Origin: Synergistaceae bacterium
GTDB taxonomy: Bacteria > Synergistota > Synergistia > Synergistales > Aminobacteriaceae
Length of the DNA stretch: 32,492 nucleotides
Reading direction: 5' to 3'
NCBI GenBank assembly: GCA_017470785.1
Contig: JAFUXM010000094.1
Location: 1 to 32,492, forward strand
In this document: positions 22,657-29,761 of the stretch, piece by piece
Layout of the letters: the number at the start of each line of letters is the position of its first letter
Numbering within the stretch: position 1 is the stretch's first letter
Made by a program: the position numbers and the translations under genes
The notes under the pieces: generated by a model
What the model saw: only the letters and a program-made list of their open reading frames with translations
The model's database searches: none
Told to the model about the DNA's origin: nothing

Positions 22657-22834
22657 CATAACGAACAAATCGAGATTATAAAGTCTCTTGAGGCCGTTGA
22701 TAGATAAATTGAAAATAAATTAAGCCTCTTAATCCTGCGAAGTGTAAGGCAGAAGGCATACGGAGACACCCTCGTCTTGTTTGATCGTTTTACCCCCCTC
22801 AAAGAAAAGCAGAGGCGCAAGCCTCTCTTTTTTT
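22657..22834 (+). ncRNA. Candidate stand-alone structured small RNA (6S-like is the best guess)
   Basis: About 178 nt lie between a perfect promoter and a strong terminator in the 417-bp ilvN-acetyltransferase gap. Ends pair: AACGA-A-CAAA (22660-22669) with TTTG-A-TCGTT (22780-22789), then CGAG (22671) with CTCG (22771), GTCTC (22683) with GAGAC (22763), and CCGT (22694) with ACGG (22760). An inner hairpin GCCT…CTGC / GCAG-A-AGGC spans about 22713-22757. A 26-nt A/T-rich single-stranded bulge sits on the 5' side. This long, interrupted rod and its size resemble 6S RNA, but I cannot confirm the family. SRP RNA, tmRNA and T-box signatures were not found. The downstream gene has its own promoter. 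Confidence 0.7.
22811..22834 (+). terminator. Intrinsic terminator of the small RNA
   Basis: AGAGGC, tetraloop GCAA, GCCTCT, then C and seven T residues. Confidence 0.93.
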
Positions 22835-22883
22835 ATTATTTAATTTTAATTTAAAAATTTTATTGCTAATTCAGTTTTTCTAT

Positions 22884-22912
22884 TTGAAAATGCTATTGCG
22901 CGAATATAAAAT
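22884..22912 (+). promoter_or_regulatory. Sigma-70 promoter of the acetyltransferase/SDR genes
   Basis: TTGAAA, 17-nt spacer, TAAAAT. It lies 50 nt before the ATG at 22963 and beyond the small-RNA terminator. Confidence 0.65.
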
Positions 22913-22962
22913 TTAAATACTTAATTTAAGAATTTAAAATTTCAGGAGATAAATAAAAAATT

Positions 22963-23517
22963 ATGAGCGTATTTGAAGATTTAAGAAGCGGCAAAAGTTA
23001 TGACATACGAGACGAGCTTTATATAAAAGAAGCTCACGGTGAGATGGCGCGATGCCGTAATTTATGCTGGCAGATTAATAACACAGATCCTAATGATCGT
23101 GAAAAAATTCTTGAGCTTGAGCGCGAATTATTTAACGGGAATTTAAAGGCCGGAAGTTTTTTGACGCCGCCGTTTCAGATTGACTGCGCCTGCTGCGTTA
23201 ATCTCGGCGAAAATGTTTTTGCCAATCACGGCCTGACCGTAATGTCAATCGGTACGATCACTATCGAGGACGGCGTGATGTTAGGGCCTGAGGTAGGACT
23301 CTTCACGGTCAATCACGAGCCTAAAAATATTCGCGTTATCAAGACGAAAGAAATTTATATTAAGAAAAATGCTTGGATCGGTGCAAGAGTAAATATTTTG
23401 CCCGGCGTTACGATAGGCGAGAACGCAATTGTCGGCACAGGTTCGGTAGTGACGAAAGATGTTCCTGATAATTGTGTAGTTGTCGGAGTGCCGGCAAAGA
23501 TCGTGAAAGAAATATAA
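22963..23517 (+). CDS. Maltose/galactoside O-acetyltransferase-family enzyme
   Basis: A 184-residue hexapeptide-repeat acetyltransferase of the Maa/LacA family, which moves acetyl from acetyl-CoA to a sugar hydroxyl and works as a cytoplasmic trimer. The N-terminal helical region ([20 protein letters not shown]) is the maltose-acetyltransferase cap. The left-handed beta-helix follows, with catalytic His118 in FTVNHEP and the end GAIVGTGS-type turns ([32 protein letters not shown]). Length is normal. CAGGAGA stands 13 nt before the ATG. The SDR gene begins 27 bp later and is probably co-transcribed. The real acceptor is unknown. Confidence 0.93.
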   Translation: MSVFEDLRSGKSYDIRDELYIKEAHGEMARCRNLCWQINNTDPNDREKILELERELFNGNLKAGSFLTPPFQIDCACCVNLGENVFANHGLTVMSIGTITIEDGVMLGPEVGLFTVNHEPKNIRVIKTKEIYIKKNAWIGARVNILPGVTIGENAIVGTGSVVTKDVPDNCVVVGVPAKIVKEI

Positions 23518-23544
23518 ATTTTAATTTAGGAGATGTTAAAAGAC

Positions 23545-24384
23545 ATGAGCAAAAAAGACGTAGCAGTACTTTTAGGGACTGGGTCGATAGGGCAGGCGAT
23601 CGTGCGCAGGGTCGGTGCCGGCAAGCATATTGTACTGGCGGATTTAAAGCTGGAGAATGCAGAATGCGCCGCAAAAATTCTTGAGGATGCTGGCTTTGAG
23701 ACGAGCGTAATCTCAACTGATTTAGGCTCGAGAGAAGCGATATTAAAGCTTGCTGAACATGCCAAGCAATTCGGCGAGATTAAAAATTTGATTAACGCGG
23801 CCGGAGTATCGCCGTCTCAGGCTTCAGTTCAAGATATTTTACGGGTTGATCTTTACGGCACAGCCGTATTGCTTGAGGAATTTGGAAAAATAATTAGTGA
23901 CGGCGGCTCAGGCGTTGTAATTTCATCGCAGTCAGGTCATAGACTGCCGGCCTTGCCTGAGGATCAGAACGAACAGCTTGCTGTGTCCGCCCCAGAAGAG
24001 TTATTAAATTTGCCGTTTATCAAGGCAATTAATGACACGTTAAAGGCCTATCAGTATTCGAAACGCTGCAACGTGCTGCGCGTGATGTACGAGGCAACGC
24101 GCTGGGGCAAGCGCGGCGCAACGATAAATTCAATCAGCCCGGGAATAATTATCACGCCGCTTGCCAACGATGAACTTCATGGCCCGAGAGCTGAGGGCTA
24201 TTTAAAGATGCTTAGATTATGTCCGGCAGGCCGGGCCGGCACTCCTGACGAAGTCGGCGACTTGGCTGAATTTTTAATGAGCAGTCGCGGCCGTTGGATC
24301 TCAGGCAGCGATTTTTTAATCGACGGCGGTACCACTGCCTCTTACTGGTACGGCGACCTGCAATATTTAAAGGCAACACACTAA
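23545..24384 (+). CDS. Short-chain dehydrogenase/reductase (SDR)
   Basis: A 279-residue NAD(P)-dependent oxidoreductase. Cofactor motif LGTGSIGQAIVRR (GTGSIG at residues 11-16), LADLKLENAE after strand 2, INAAGVSPSQ (the NAG motif), the active-site Ser region VVISSQSGHR, and Tyr169-x-x-x-Lys173 in AYQYSKRC are all visible. INSISPGIIITPLA and the final GRWISGSDFLIDGG are classic SDR. An unusually long insert between the Ser and Tyr motifs may shape the substrate pocket. The ATG at 23545 is preferred, because the ATG at 23533 is fused to the AGGAG box. The substrate is unknown; co-transcription with the acetyltransferase is likely. Confidence 0.9.
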   Translation: MSKKDVAVLLGTGSIGQAIVRRVGAGKHIVLADLKLENAECAAKILEDAGFETSVISTDLGSREAILKLAEHAKQFGEIKNLINAAGVSPSQASVQDILRVDLYGTAVLLEEFGKIISDGGSGVVISSQSGHRLPALPEDQNEQLAVSAPEELLNLPFIKAINDTLKAYQYSKRCNVLRVMYEATRWGKRGATINSISPGIIITPLANDELHGPRAEGYLKMLRLCPAGRAGTPDEVGDLAEFLMSSRGRWISGSDFLIDGGTTASYWYGDLQYLKATH

Positions 24385-24547
24385 GCTTGAAACTTGCTGT
24401 ATAAAACGCTAACGCCCCTTTCAAAATTAATTTATTTAAAAAATTTTAAAAAACATCCGAACAAAATATTATGTTAAAATTTTTGCGAAATGTTTTTAAT
24501 GATTAAGAAATCTTTTAAAAATTTTTAAAATTTACGTAAGAAAGGGG

Positions 24548-24576
24548 TTGACAGCGTTGCAATTTCGCCGCATAAT
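24548..24576 (+). promoter_or_regulatory. Sigma-70-type promoter upstream of the flagellin gene
   Basis: TTGACA (24548-24553), 17-nt spacer, CATAAT (24571-24576). The -35 is perfect. The predicted start near 24583 falls inside the heptanucleotide satellite. The 160 bp before it (24385-24547) are A/T-rich with nothing recognisable. Confidence 0.75.
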
Positions 24577-24651
24577 AGAGCAGAGAGCAGAGAGCAGAGA
24601 GCAGAGAGCAGAGAGCAGAGAGCAGAGAGCAGAGAGCAGAGAGCAGAGAGC
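24577..24651 (+). repeat. Heptanucleotide satellite (AGAGCAG)10.7 in the flagellin leader
   Basis: Ten perfect AGAGCAG units (24577-24646) and a partial AGAGC, beginning on the base after the -10 hexamer. Perfect short tandem repeats of this length are prone to slippage. The following 24652-24780 is T-rich, with no gene. Confidence 0.98.
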
Positions 24652-24789
24652 TAATTAGTGTCCAAACTTCTTCCCTGTCAATTTTTATTGTTTCCCCTTT
24701 TATAAATTTTATAGTTTTTATAATTTTATCTTCTACTTTATCTTCTATTTTATTTTTATTTTCTATCAGTAAAAGAAAGAAAAAATTTG

Positions 24790-24830
24790 CCCGTCGAACG
24801 GCTATGGCTTGCCGTGCGCCGGGATTTTTT
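24790..24830 (+). terminator. Terminator-like hairpin in the flagellin leader (possible attenuator)
   Basis: CCCG (24790-24793) pairs with CGGG (24820-24823), and ACGGC (24798-24802) with GCCGT (24811-24815), separated by an internal loop TCGA/GCGC and followed by ATTTTTT. It sits 43 nt before the flagellin ATG with no room for another promoter in between, so transcripts from 24583 must pass it. Confidence 0.65.
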
Positions 24831-24873
24831 AATTATTAGGGAACATAAAAAGGCAAGGAGGTCTTTTTAAATC

Positions 24874-27800
24874 ATGACGATGATCATCAATACCAATTCT
24901 GCGGCGCGTGAGCGGTACAATGTTCTGTACCGGAACAAGCGGTCGCTCGATGATACGATCGGTGAGCTTTCGAGCGGGCTGCGCATTAAGGAAGCTGCGG
25001 ACGACTCGGCTGGCTTATCGATCAGTGAGAAGATGCGGGCGCAAATTTACGGGTATGATCAGGCAGCTGAAAACTCACAGGACGGGTTAAGTATGCTGCA
25101 GACCGCAGAGGGCGGCTTAGGCGAAATTCAGTCGATAATGCAGCGAATGCGCGATCTTGCAGTGCAGGGCGCAAACGACACATTGACGGCGCTTGACCGG
25201 AGCTATGTTCAGTTTGAGTTCGGCGAGCTGCGCAACGAGATTAATCACATCGCCGAGACAGCCGAGTTTAACGGCAAGAAATTATTGAACGGCGACGCAG
25301 GCGCTTTATGGTCAAGCAGCGATCTGGAGACTAAGGCGATTATCAACGGCGGAATTTACGGCTACGAGGGCAATTACGAGATCAGCGTTAAGGCTTCGGT
25401 TGGAGACGCGGAAATTCAGAAGACGAATATTTTTACGCTGAGACAGGACACAGTAATGCCGTGGTACGTTACGGTGCATACGGGCAACGGCATAGCTGCG
25501 CCGAGCTCACAGACGCCCCCGTCGGTCAACACTAAAGGAACGTACACGGTTTCGGCTCAGACATTCGCATTAACTTTAACTGAGGACTCAACAGGCGTTC
25601 ATAACTCGACGGCAAGCGTCACTGCCAACACTTCAAGCTCAGGCAATTTCACTGTTACTCCAGATGCTGATTTAGACGTGAACGCGGATATAGTTTTCAC
25701 TGTCGACAGCGTGAGTGACACAGGCGACGTAACGTTCTCTTATTCCGGCTCGACAATGGACAAGAGCGGAGTTGTGAGCGAAGGCGCGTTAAGCGGATCA
25801 ATGACAATTACAAGCGGCACGGCGCAGAGCTTGACTATCGGCACTAAAAGCGTAAACTTTGATTTCACCGGAAGTTTTAACGAGGGCGACAAGATAGCCG
25901 TGAACTTAGCCGCGCAGGCAGTTAAAGCCGATGATGACATAGTGTTCACGGTGAAGGGCGATTTAGACGCCGGCTCAATGGGAGATCATCACTATACGCT
26001 TGCTAAATCTGCCGGCTCGAACACAACGCTTGATTTCAATATAGCCCTTAAGGACAAGGACGGCGAACTTGAACAAGGTACAGTACATTTAACGACCGAT
26101 TCAAGTTATGCTGCAAATATAAAGGATACTACGCTTGCGGTGTTTCAGCGCGGCGGAACTATGCCGGAGTCAAGCAATACACTTCAGACAGTGCAAAATC
26201 AGTCGGTGCTTCAAACAGAAATCCAAAATTTGCCAGCCGGAGCGTCTGCAACAGTTAAAGCTACAGTAGACAGAACTTCTTCTAACCAAGCAAACGAGTA
26301 TAAGAATTACGGACGCTGGTATCTACTTCAGAGAAAACCAGCAAACGGAACGCTTGAAAATCTTCTTATCTCAAACTCAGAGGGCGTAGATATTTTAGCA
26401 ACAAAACAAGACCGCACTGTAATACGCACTGAAGCAGATCAAAGCTATGGCATACTTCAGGGTTTTGATGGGACAGCATCCATGAACGTTAGCGGAATTT
26501 TGAAGATGACTATAGGCGGTGCTACGGGCGGTACTACACTTGACGATGCCAATGTATGGTTATCGCGTGTTGAATTTTGGGGAACACATACCAATGGCGA
26601 AGCCGTACATGTTGATCAAACCTTGACTGCAAGTACAGGCCGTATTCCAAGTACATCCGGTGATGCAAATGCAAGCAGGACGCGTGGTTTAAATTATGAT
26701 TCTACAACTGGAACAGCCTGTCGTATAGGAAATGTTAGGTTATTTGATATAGACGCTCTTAACTCAGCCATAAATAACGGTAAATTACAGGCGGGAGATG
26801 AATTTTATATTCAGGTTGTAGCCCGCAGCGGAACAGCAGGCACTTCTCATACTGGAGTAACATTAAGCCTTGATGGGGACGACGGCAGCGGAGGCGATAT
26901 TTTTACATATACGCCGCGCGTTGTATTAGACGAAGACGTTATGAAAAACACGTCAAGTGCAAGCGTAGCGTATGTACCTTATACTACTACAGGTTCATTA
27001 GACCTCAGTACTTTTAACTGGGACAACGCGTTAAGCGTGAATTTAAAAATACTCGGCACAAGCACGGATGGTTCTATTACAGACGCAGATATATCGGCAT
27101 TGGACGGCGCGACGTTAGTTGATTATGACTTCGGCACGAACGCAGTAAATCAGGTCGACAGAGTAGATGCAGCTGCAGGAGACACAGCTATAAAGACGAG
27201 CCGCATCCGCGATTTAAAACAATTCTATGACGCTAACGATAAATTTTTGCTTGACGATCCCAAAACTATAACTATAACGCAGGGCGACGGCAGGAACGCT
27301 AAGGTTACTTTATACGCTGACGACACGCTCGAGGATGTCGAGACGAAATTAAACGCCGCCATAGCCAACGAACTTGGCCAAGCAAAATATGTAAAATCAG
27401 GCGACGAAGAAAATTTTGTAAATTTCGTGACAGAGAGCAACGCTAAAGATAATAAAAATACGCCGGAGTCCGTAGCAGGCACAATGGTAATTCACTCGGC
27501 AATAGCGGGACAGGCCGGACGTTTAAGTTTTTCAGGCGACGAGGACGTATTAAATGCGTTCGGCTTAAATACTTTGCAGCAAGCTTCAGAGACGACTTAC
27601 ACGGTCAATATTTCCAATGCTCACACCGGCAGCGCAGTCTTAACTGATGCGAAATTAACCGGCAATCGTTTAATCGGCGCGATAACGCCGAACGTTGACA
27701 TAGAGTTTGACCGCATGGCCGGAACTAAGGCAAATTGGGATGATAAAGAACGCGATTTTAATTACGAGACTAAAGAATATAATACAATTCTGCACCTTGC

Positions 27801-28197
27801 TGACAACACAACGACTCTGCAAATCGGCTCAAACGAGGGCGACATTATGCAGCTTAACATCGGCAGCATGAAGACCGACGCATTAAATCTCGATGCGGCC
27901 ACGCTGGCTACGCGTGAGTCGTCCAAACGCGCTATCACAATGCTCGATACTGCGATAGACAAAGTTGCAATGCAGCGGGCGAAAATCGGCGCAATGGAGA
28001 GCCGCATTGAGCATCACATCGCAAGCATAACAACATCTCACGAGAATTTAGCTAATGCCGAGAGCCGGATACGCGACGCGGACATGGCCAAGGCCTCAGT
28101 GAAATTTGCAAAACTGCAAATCATGATGCAAGCTAATATAAGCATCAACGCTCAAGCCAATCAAGCAGCTCAAAGCGTTTTGAACCTGATGAGATAA
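24874..28197 (+). CDS. fliC: Giant flagellin with very large variable central region
   Basis: A 1107-residue flagellar filament protein; ordinary flagellins have 250-600. Residues 1-140 are conserved D0/D1 (IGELSSGLRIKEAADDSAGL, ISEKMRAQIYGYDQAAENSQ, DGLSMLQTAEGGLGEIQSIM). About 1020-1107 is the matching C-terminal D1/D0 (ITMLDTAIDKVAMQRAKIGA, NLANAESRIRDADMAKA, ending NLMR). The interior of roughly 880 residues would project from the filament; around 805-935 it has flagellin hook-IN-like sequence (ITITQGDGRNAKVTLYADDT, then VLNAFGLNT and YTVNISNAHTGSAVLTDAKL). There is no signal peptide, as expected for type III export. AAGGAGG is 12 nt before the ATG at 24874. DNA from about 26180 to 26930 has different codon habits (more CAA, CTT, AGA). 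Confidence 0.95.
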   Translation: MTMIINTNSAARERYNVLYRNKRSLDDTIGELSSGLRIKEAADDSAGLSISEKMRAQIYGYDQAAENSQDGLSMLQTAEGGLGEIQSIMQRMRDLAVQGANDTLTALDRSYVQFEFGELRNEINHIAETAEFNGKKLLNGDAGALWSSSDLETKAIINGGIYGYEGNYEISVKASVGDAEIQKTNIFTLRQDTVMPWYVTVHTGNGIAAPSSQTPPSVNTKGTYTVSAQTFALTLTEDSTGVHNSTASVTANTSSSGNFTVTPDADLDVNADIVFTVDSVSDTGDVTFSYSGSTMDKSGVVSEGALSGSMTITSGTAQSLTIGTKSVNFDFTGSFNEGDKIAVNLAAQAVKADDDIVFTVKGDLDAGSMGDHHYTLAKSAGSNTTLDFNIALKDKDGELEQGTVHLTTDSSYAANIKDTTLAVFQRGGTMPESSNTLQTVQNQSVLQTEIQNLPAGASATVKATVDRTSSNQANEYKNYGRWYLLQRKPANGTLENLLISNSEGVDILATKQDRTVIRTEADQSYGILQGFDGTASMNVSGILKMTIGGATGGTTLDDANVWLSRVEFWGTHTNGEAVHVDQTLTASTGRIPSTSGDANASRTRGLNYDSTTGTACRIGNVRLFDIDALNSAINNGKLQAGDEFYIQVVARSGTAGTSHTGVTLSLDGDDGSGGDIFTYTPRVVLDEDVMKNTSSASVAYVPYTTTGSLDLSTFNWDNALSVNLKILGTSTDGSITDADISALDGATLVDYDFGTNAVNQVDRVDAAAGDTAIKTSRIRDLKQFYDANDKFLLDDPKTITITQGDGRNAKVTLYADDTLEDVETKLNAAIANELGQAKYVKSGDEENFVNFVTESNAKDNKNTPESVAGTMVIHSAIAGQAGRLSFSGDEDVLNAFGLNTLQQASETTYTVNISNAHTGSAVLTDAKLTGNRLIGAITPNVDIEFDRMAGTKANWDDKERDFNYETKEYNTILHLADNTTTLQIGSNEGDIMQLNIGSMKTDALNLDAATLATRESSKRAITMLDTAIDKVAMQRAKIGAMESRIEHHIASITTSHENLANAESRIRDADMAKASVKFAKLQIMMQANISINAQANQAAQSVLNLMR

Positions 28198-28204
28198 AAT
28201 TATA

Positions 28205-28255
28205 AAAACTCAGCTCTCTTAATTTTAAATTTTAATTTTAAGAGAGCTGAGTTTT
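28205..28255. terminator. Strong bidirectional terminator after flagellin
   Basis: A perfect 17-bp stem, AAAACTCAGCTCTCTTA (28205-28221) with TAAGAGAGCTGAGTTTT (28239-28255), and an A/T loop. Confidence 0.92.
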
Positions 28256-28259
28256 ATAG

Positions 28260-28796
28260 TCAAAGCACTTGAAAAATACGAAGGATTGCCTCATCAAGAT
28301 TTTTAGAAAATTTTAATAAATCGCATACTTTTTTCTTGAGCCAACTCCAGAAATGTTCTATTGGATTCAGTTCTAGACTATATGGCGGCAAAAAAATTAT
28401 TTTTACGTTATATTCTTCAGCAAATTCATGAAGACGTTTCTTGCGATGAAATGAAGCATTATCCATTACTATTACTGTCCCTTGCGCTAACCTAGGAATA
28501 AGATGTTTTTCAAACCATACCTCAAAAAACTGAGAGTGCATAATTCCTTTGTATTTAAGCGGCGCAATAATCTTTTTACCAATTTGAGCCGCAACTATAT
28601 TCGTCCTCTCGAATTTTTTGCCTCTAATTTTACTGATGACAGCTTTTCCCTTCGGCGCACGCGCATATTTACGGTAAAAAAATTCATCTATTCCCGTTTC
28701 GTCGACATAAACTATATTTTCAGCAGGAACGTTTTTTATTTGAGCAAGATAATCTTTTACTTTTTGAGCGTCCTGCTCATAGTATAGTAAAAGCAC
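28260..28796 (-). pseudogene. IS630-family transposase, 3' half only
   Basis: A 178-codon open frame with the DDE catalytic core of IS630 transposases. First Asp32 is in IVYVDETGID, second Asp112 in VIVMDNASFHRKK, and Glu147 in LELNPIEHFWSWLKK. The N-terminal helix-turn-helix half (about 130 residues) that binds the element ends is absent. The first five residues (from a GTG at 28796) are encoded by the terminal repeat of the nested MITE, so the native frame begins near YEQDAQKVKDYLAQI. All three catalytic residues survive, so truncation is recent. It should not transpose alone. Confidence 0.9.
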
Positions 28797-28900
28797 CTAA
28801 AAACTAATAAATAAAATAAATTGAAAATAAATAAGTACATTTAATATTCGTAGCCATTTCAGAAAAATAATTTTTGTTATTTTTAAATGCTTTTACTATA
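28783..28900. mobile_element. 118-bp MITE nested in the IS630 remnant
   Basis: 21-bp inverted ends: TATAGTAAAAGCACCTAAAA plus A (28783-28803), and the reverse complement of 28880-28900, agreeing at 19 of 21 positions. The outer 13 bp are identical. The interior is A/T-rich non-coding. Flanking TA dinucleotides fit IS630-type target duplication. The ends resemble those of the host IS (28255), so the same transposase may have mobilised it. Confidence 0.8.
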
Positions 28901-28920
28901 TTGTCCGGCGGCGTTTTATT

Positions 28921-28983
28921 TTAATTTTCCCGCATGACTTTAAACACTTCTTCGGCTCCGGCCAAGCCGCTAGGGATTTTTGT
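28921..28983 (-). pseudogene. Possible short 3' gene remnant
   Basis: Between two stops the minus strand reads TKIPSGLAGAEEVFKVMREN. It is GC-rich and protein-like against an A/T-rich background. It could be the last codons of a lost gene pushed aside by the IS insertion. There is no start codon, and I do not recognise the family. Confidence 0.3.
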
Positions 28984-29000
28984 TTACGCTATAAAAACTT

Positions 29001-29027
29001 AGTGAGGCCTAATAATTAAGCCTCACT
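29001..29027. terminator. Intrinsic terminator of the TAXI/M15 genes
   Basis: AGTGAGGC (29001-29008) pairs with GCCTCACT (29020-29027) around an 11-nt A/T loop. TTTTT follows on the minus strand, 30 bp beyond the M15 stop. Confidence 0.8.
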
Positions 29028-29056
29028 TGTTTTACGCTGCAATTATTTTTAATTAA

Positions 29057-29755
29057 TTATTTTTTATTTAACGGATATAATTTCGCCGCAATGCTGTCCG
29101 GCACTTCAAAATGCTGATAGTCTTTCGCGCTTTTCCAGCTGCCGCCCCATTCAAAGCCATGCTCAGTAAATAATTTATAGCATAAATCTTTTGTGTCGAT
29201 CTTGTGCGGAAAATTTTTACTCCTGTCAACATATGCTCCGGCGGTCGCAGGTTCTAATATTCGCTTGCCGTCAACTACTTTAGTGTACGGGTTATAAAGC
29301 GTATTAATATCGACTGCTAAGCCTAAGCCGTGCTTTGAAATTACTTTAGTATGCGATATAAATCTAAAATTAAAGCACGATGAATTATTGTCGCGCATTG
29401 AGCTTTCATCGTCCACATTATACTCGTCAACAAGCCTTATCTTCTCGATCTGGTAACCGGCATTATATAACTTCATAAATATATCGGTTAAATCAGCGGC
29501 GATATAGGCATTGCATATCAGCTCGCCCTCTTGAGTATCGCCGTTAAAATCTTTATGCAGCACGTGAACATATCTCAAATCATCAAGCGATAACGGGCAA
29601 TTATCTTTATACGACTTGCCCTTTATGCGCTCAAAAATCTTATCATCAATTTTTGAGATATAAAAGCCCGAGTTATCAGGCTGCTCGGCAAAACCGAACG
29701 AAAATAAATTTAACATTATAAAAATAGCTATAAATATTATAAATATGCGTCTCAT
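29057..29755 (-). CDS. Exported M15-family (D-Ala-D-Ala carboxypeptidase/endolysin-type) peptidase
   Basis: A 232-residue secreted zinc peptidase that would trim peptidoglycan peptides in the periplasm. The signal peptide is about residues 1-23 (…FSFGFA). The metal site of the M15C type is visible: KHGLGLAVDIN gives His142 and Asp149, and KDYQHFE gives His215. SMRDNNSSCFNFR and HGFEWGGSWKSAKD are conserved in relatives such as L-alanyl-D-glutamate peptidases. The exact cleaved bond cannot be told. It follows the TAXI binding-protein gene by 6 bp, an unexpected operon partner. Confidence 0.88.
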   Translation of the reverse strand: MRRIFIIFIAIFIMLNLFSFGFAEQPDNSGFYISKIDDKIFERIKGKSYKDNCPLSLDDLRYVHVLHKDFNGDTQEGELICNAYIAADLTDIFMKLYNAGYQIEKIRLVDEYNVDDESSMRDNNSSCFNFRFISHTKVISKHGLGLAVDINTLYNPYTKVVDGKRILEPATAGAYVDRSKNFPHKIDTKDLCYKLFTEHGFEWGGSWKSAKDYQHFEVPDSIAAKLYPLNKK

Positions 29756-29761
29756 TCTAAA

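Larger units (their letters stand above)
28255..28900. mobile_element. Degenerate IS630-type element
   Basis: The left end TATAGTCAAAGCACTTGAA (28255-28273) is an inverted match of the right end TGCTTTTACTATA (28888-28900), with TA at both edges as expected for IS630/Tc1-mariner insertion. The element is only about 646 bp, against roughly 1.1 kb for intact members. It keeps the transposase catalytic half only. The right end most likely belongs to a MITE that replaced the missing half. Confidence 0.75.

Noticed and set aside
22590-22820. Minus-strand 76-codon frame in the ilvN-acetyltransferase gap
   Set aside because: It overlaps the promoter, structured RNA and terminator on the other strand and has no ribosome site.
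22657-22834. SRP RNA or tmRNA identity for the small RNA
   Set aside because: The conserved SRP apical GGAAG…AGCAG core is absent, and the size and lack of a CCA end or tag frame exclude tmRNA.
22657-22962. Riboswitch or T-box leader for the acetyltransferase gene
   Set aside because: No T-box, SAM, TPP, cobalamin, lysine or GEMM core motif was seen, and the gene has its own promoter downstream of the terminator.
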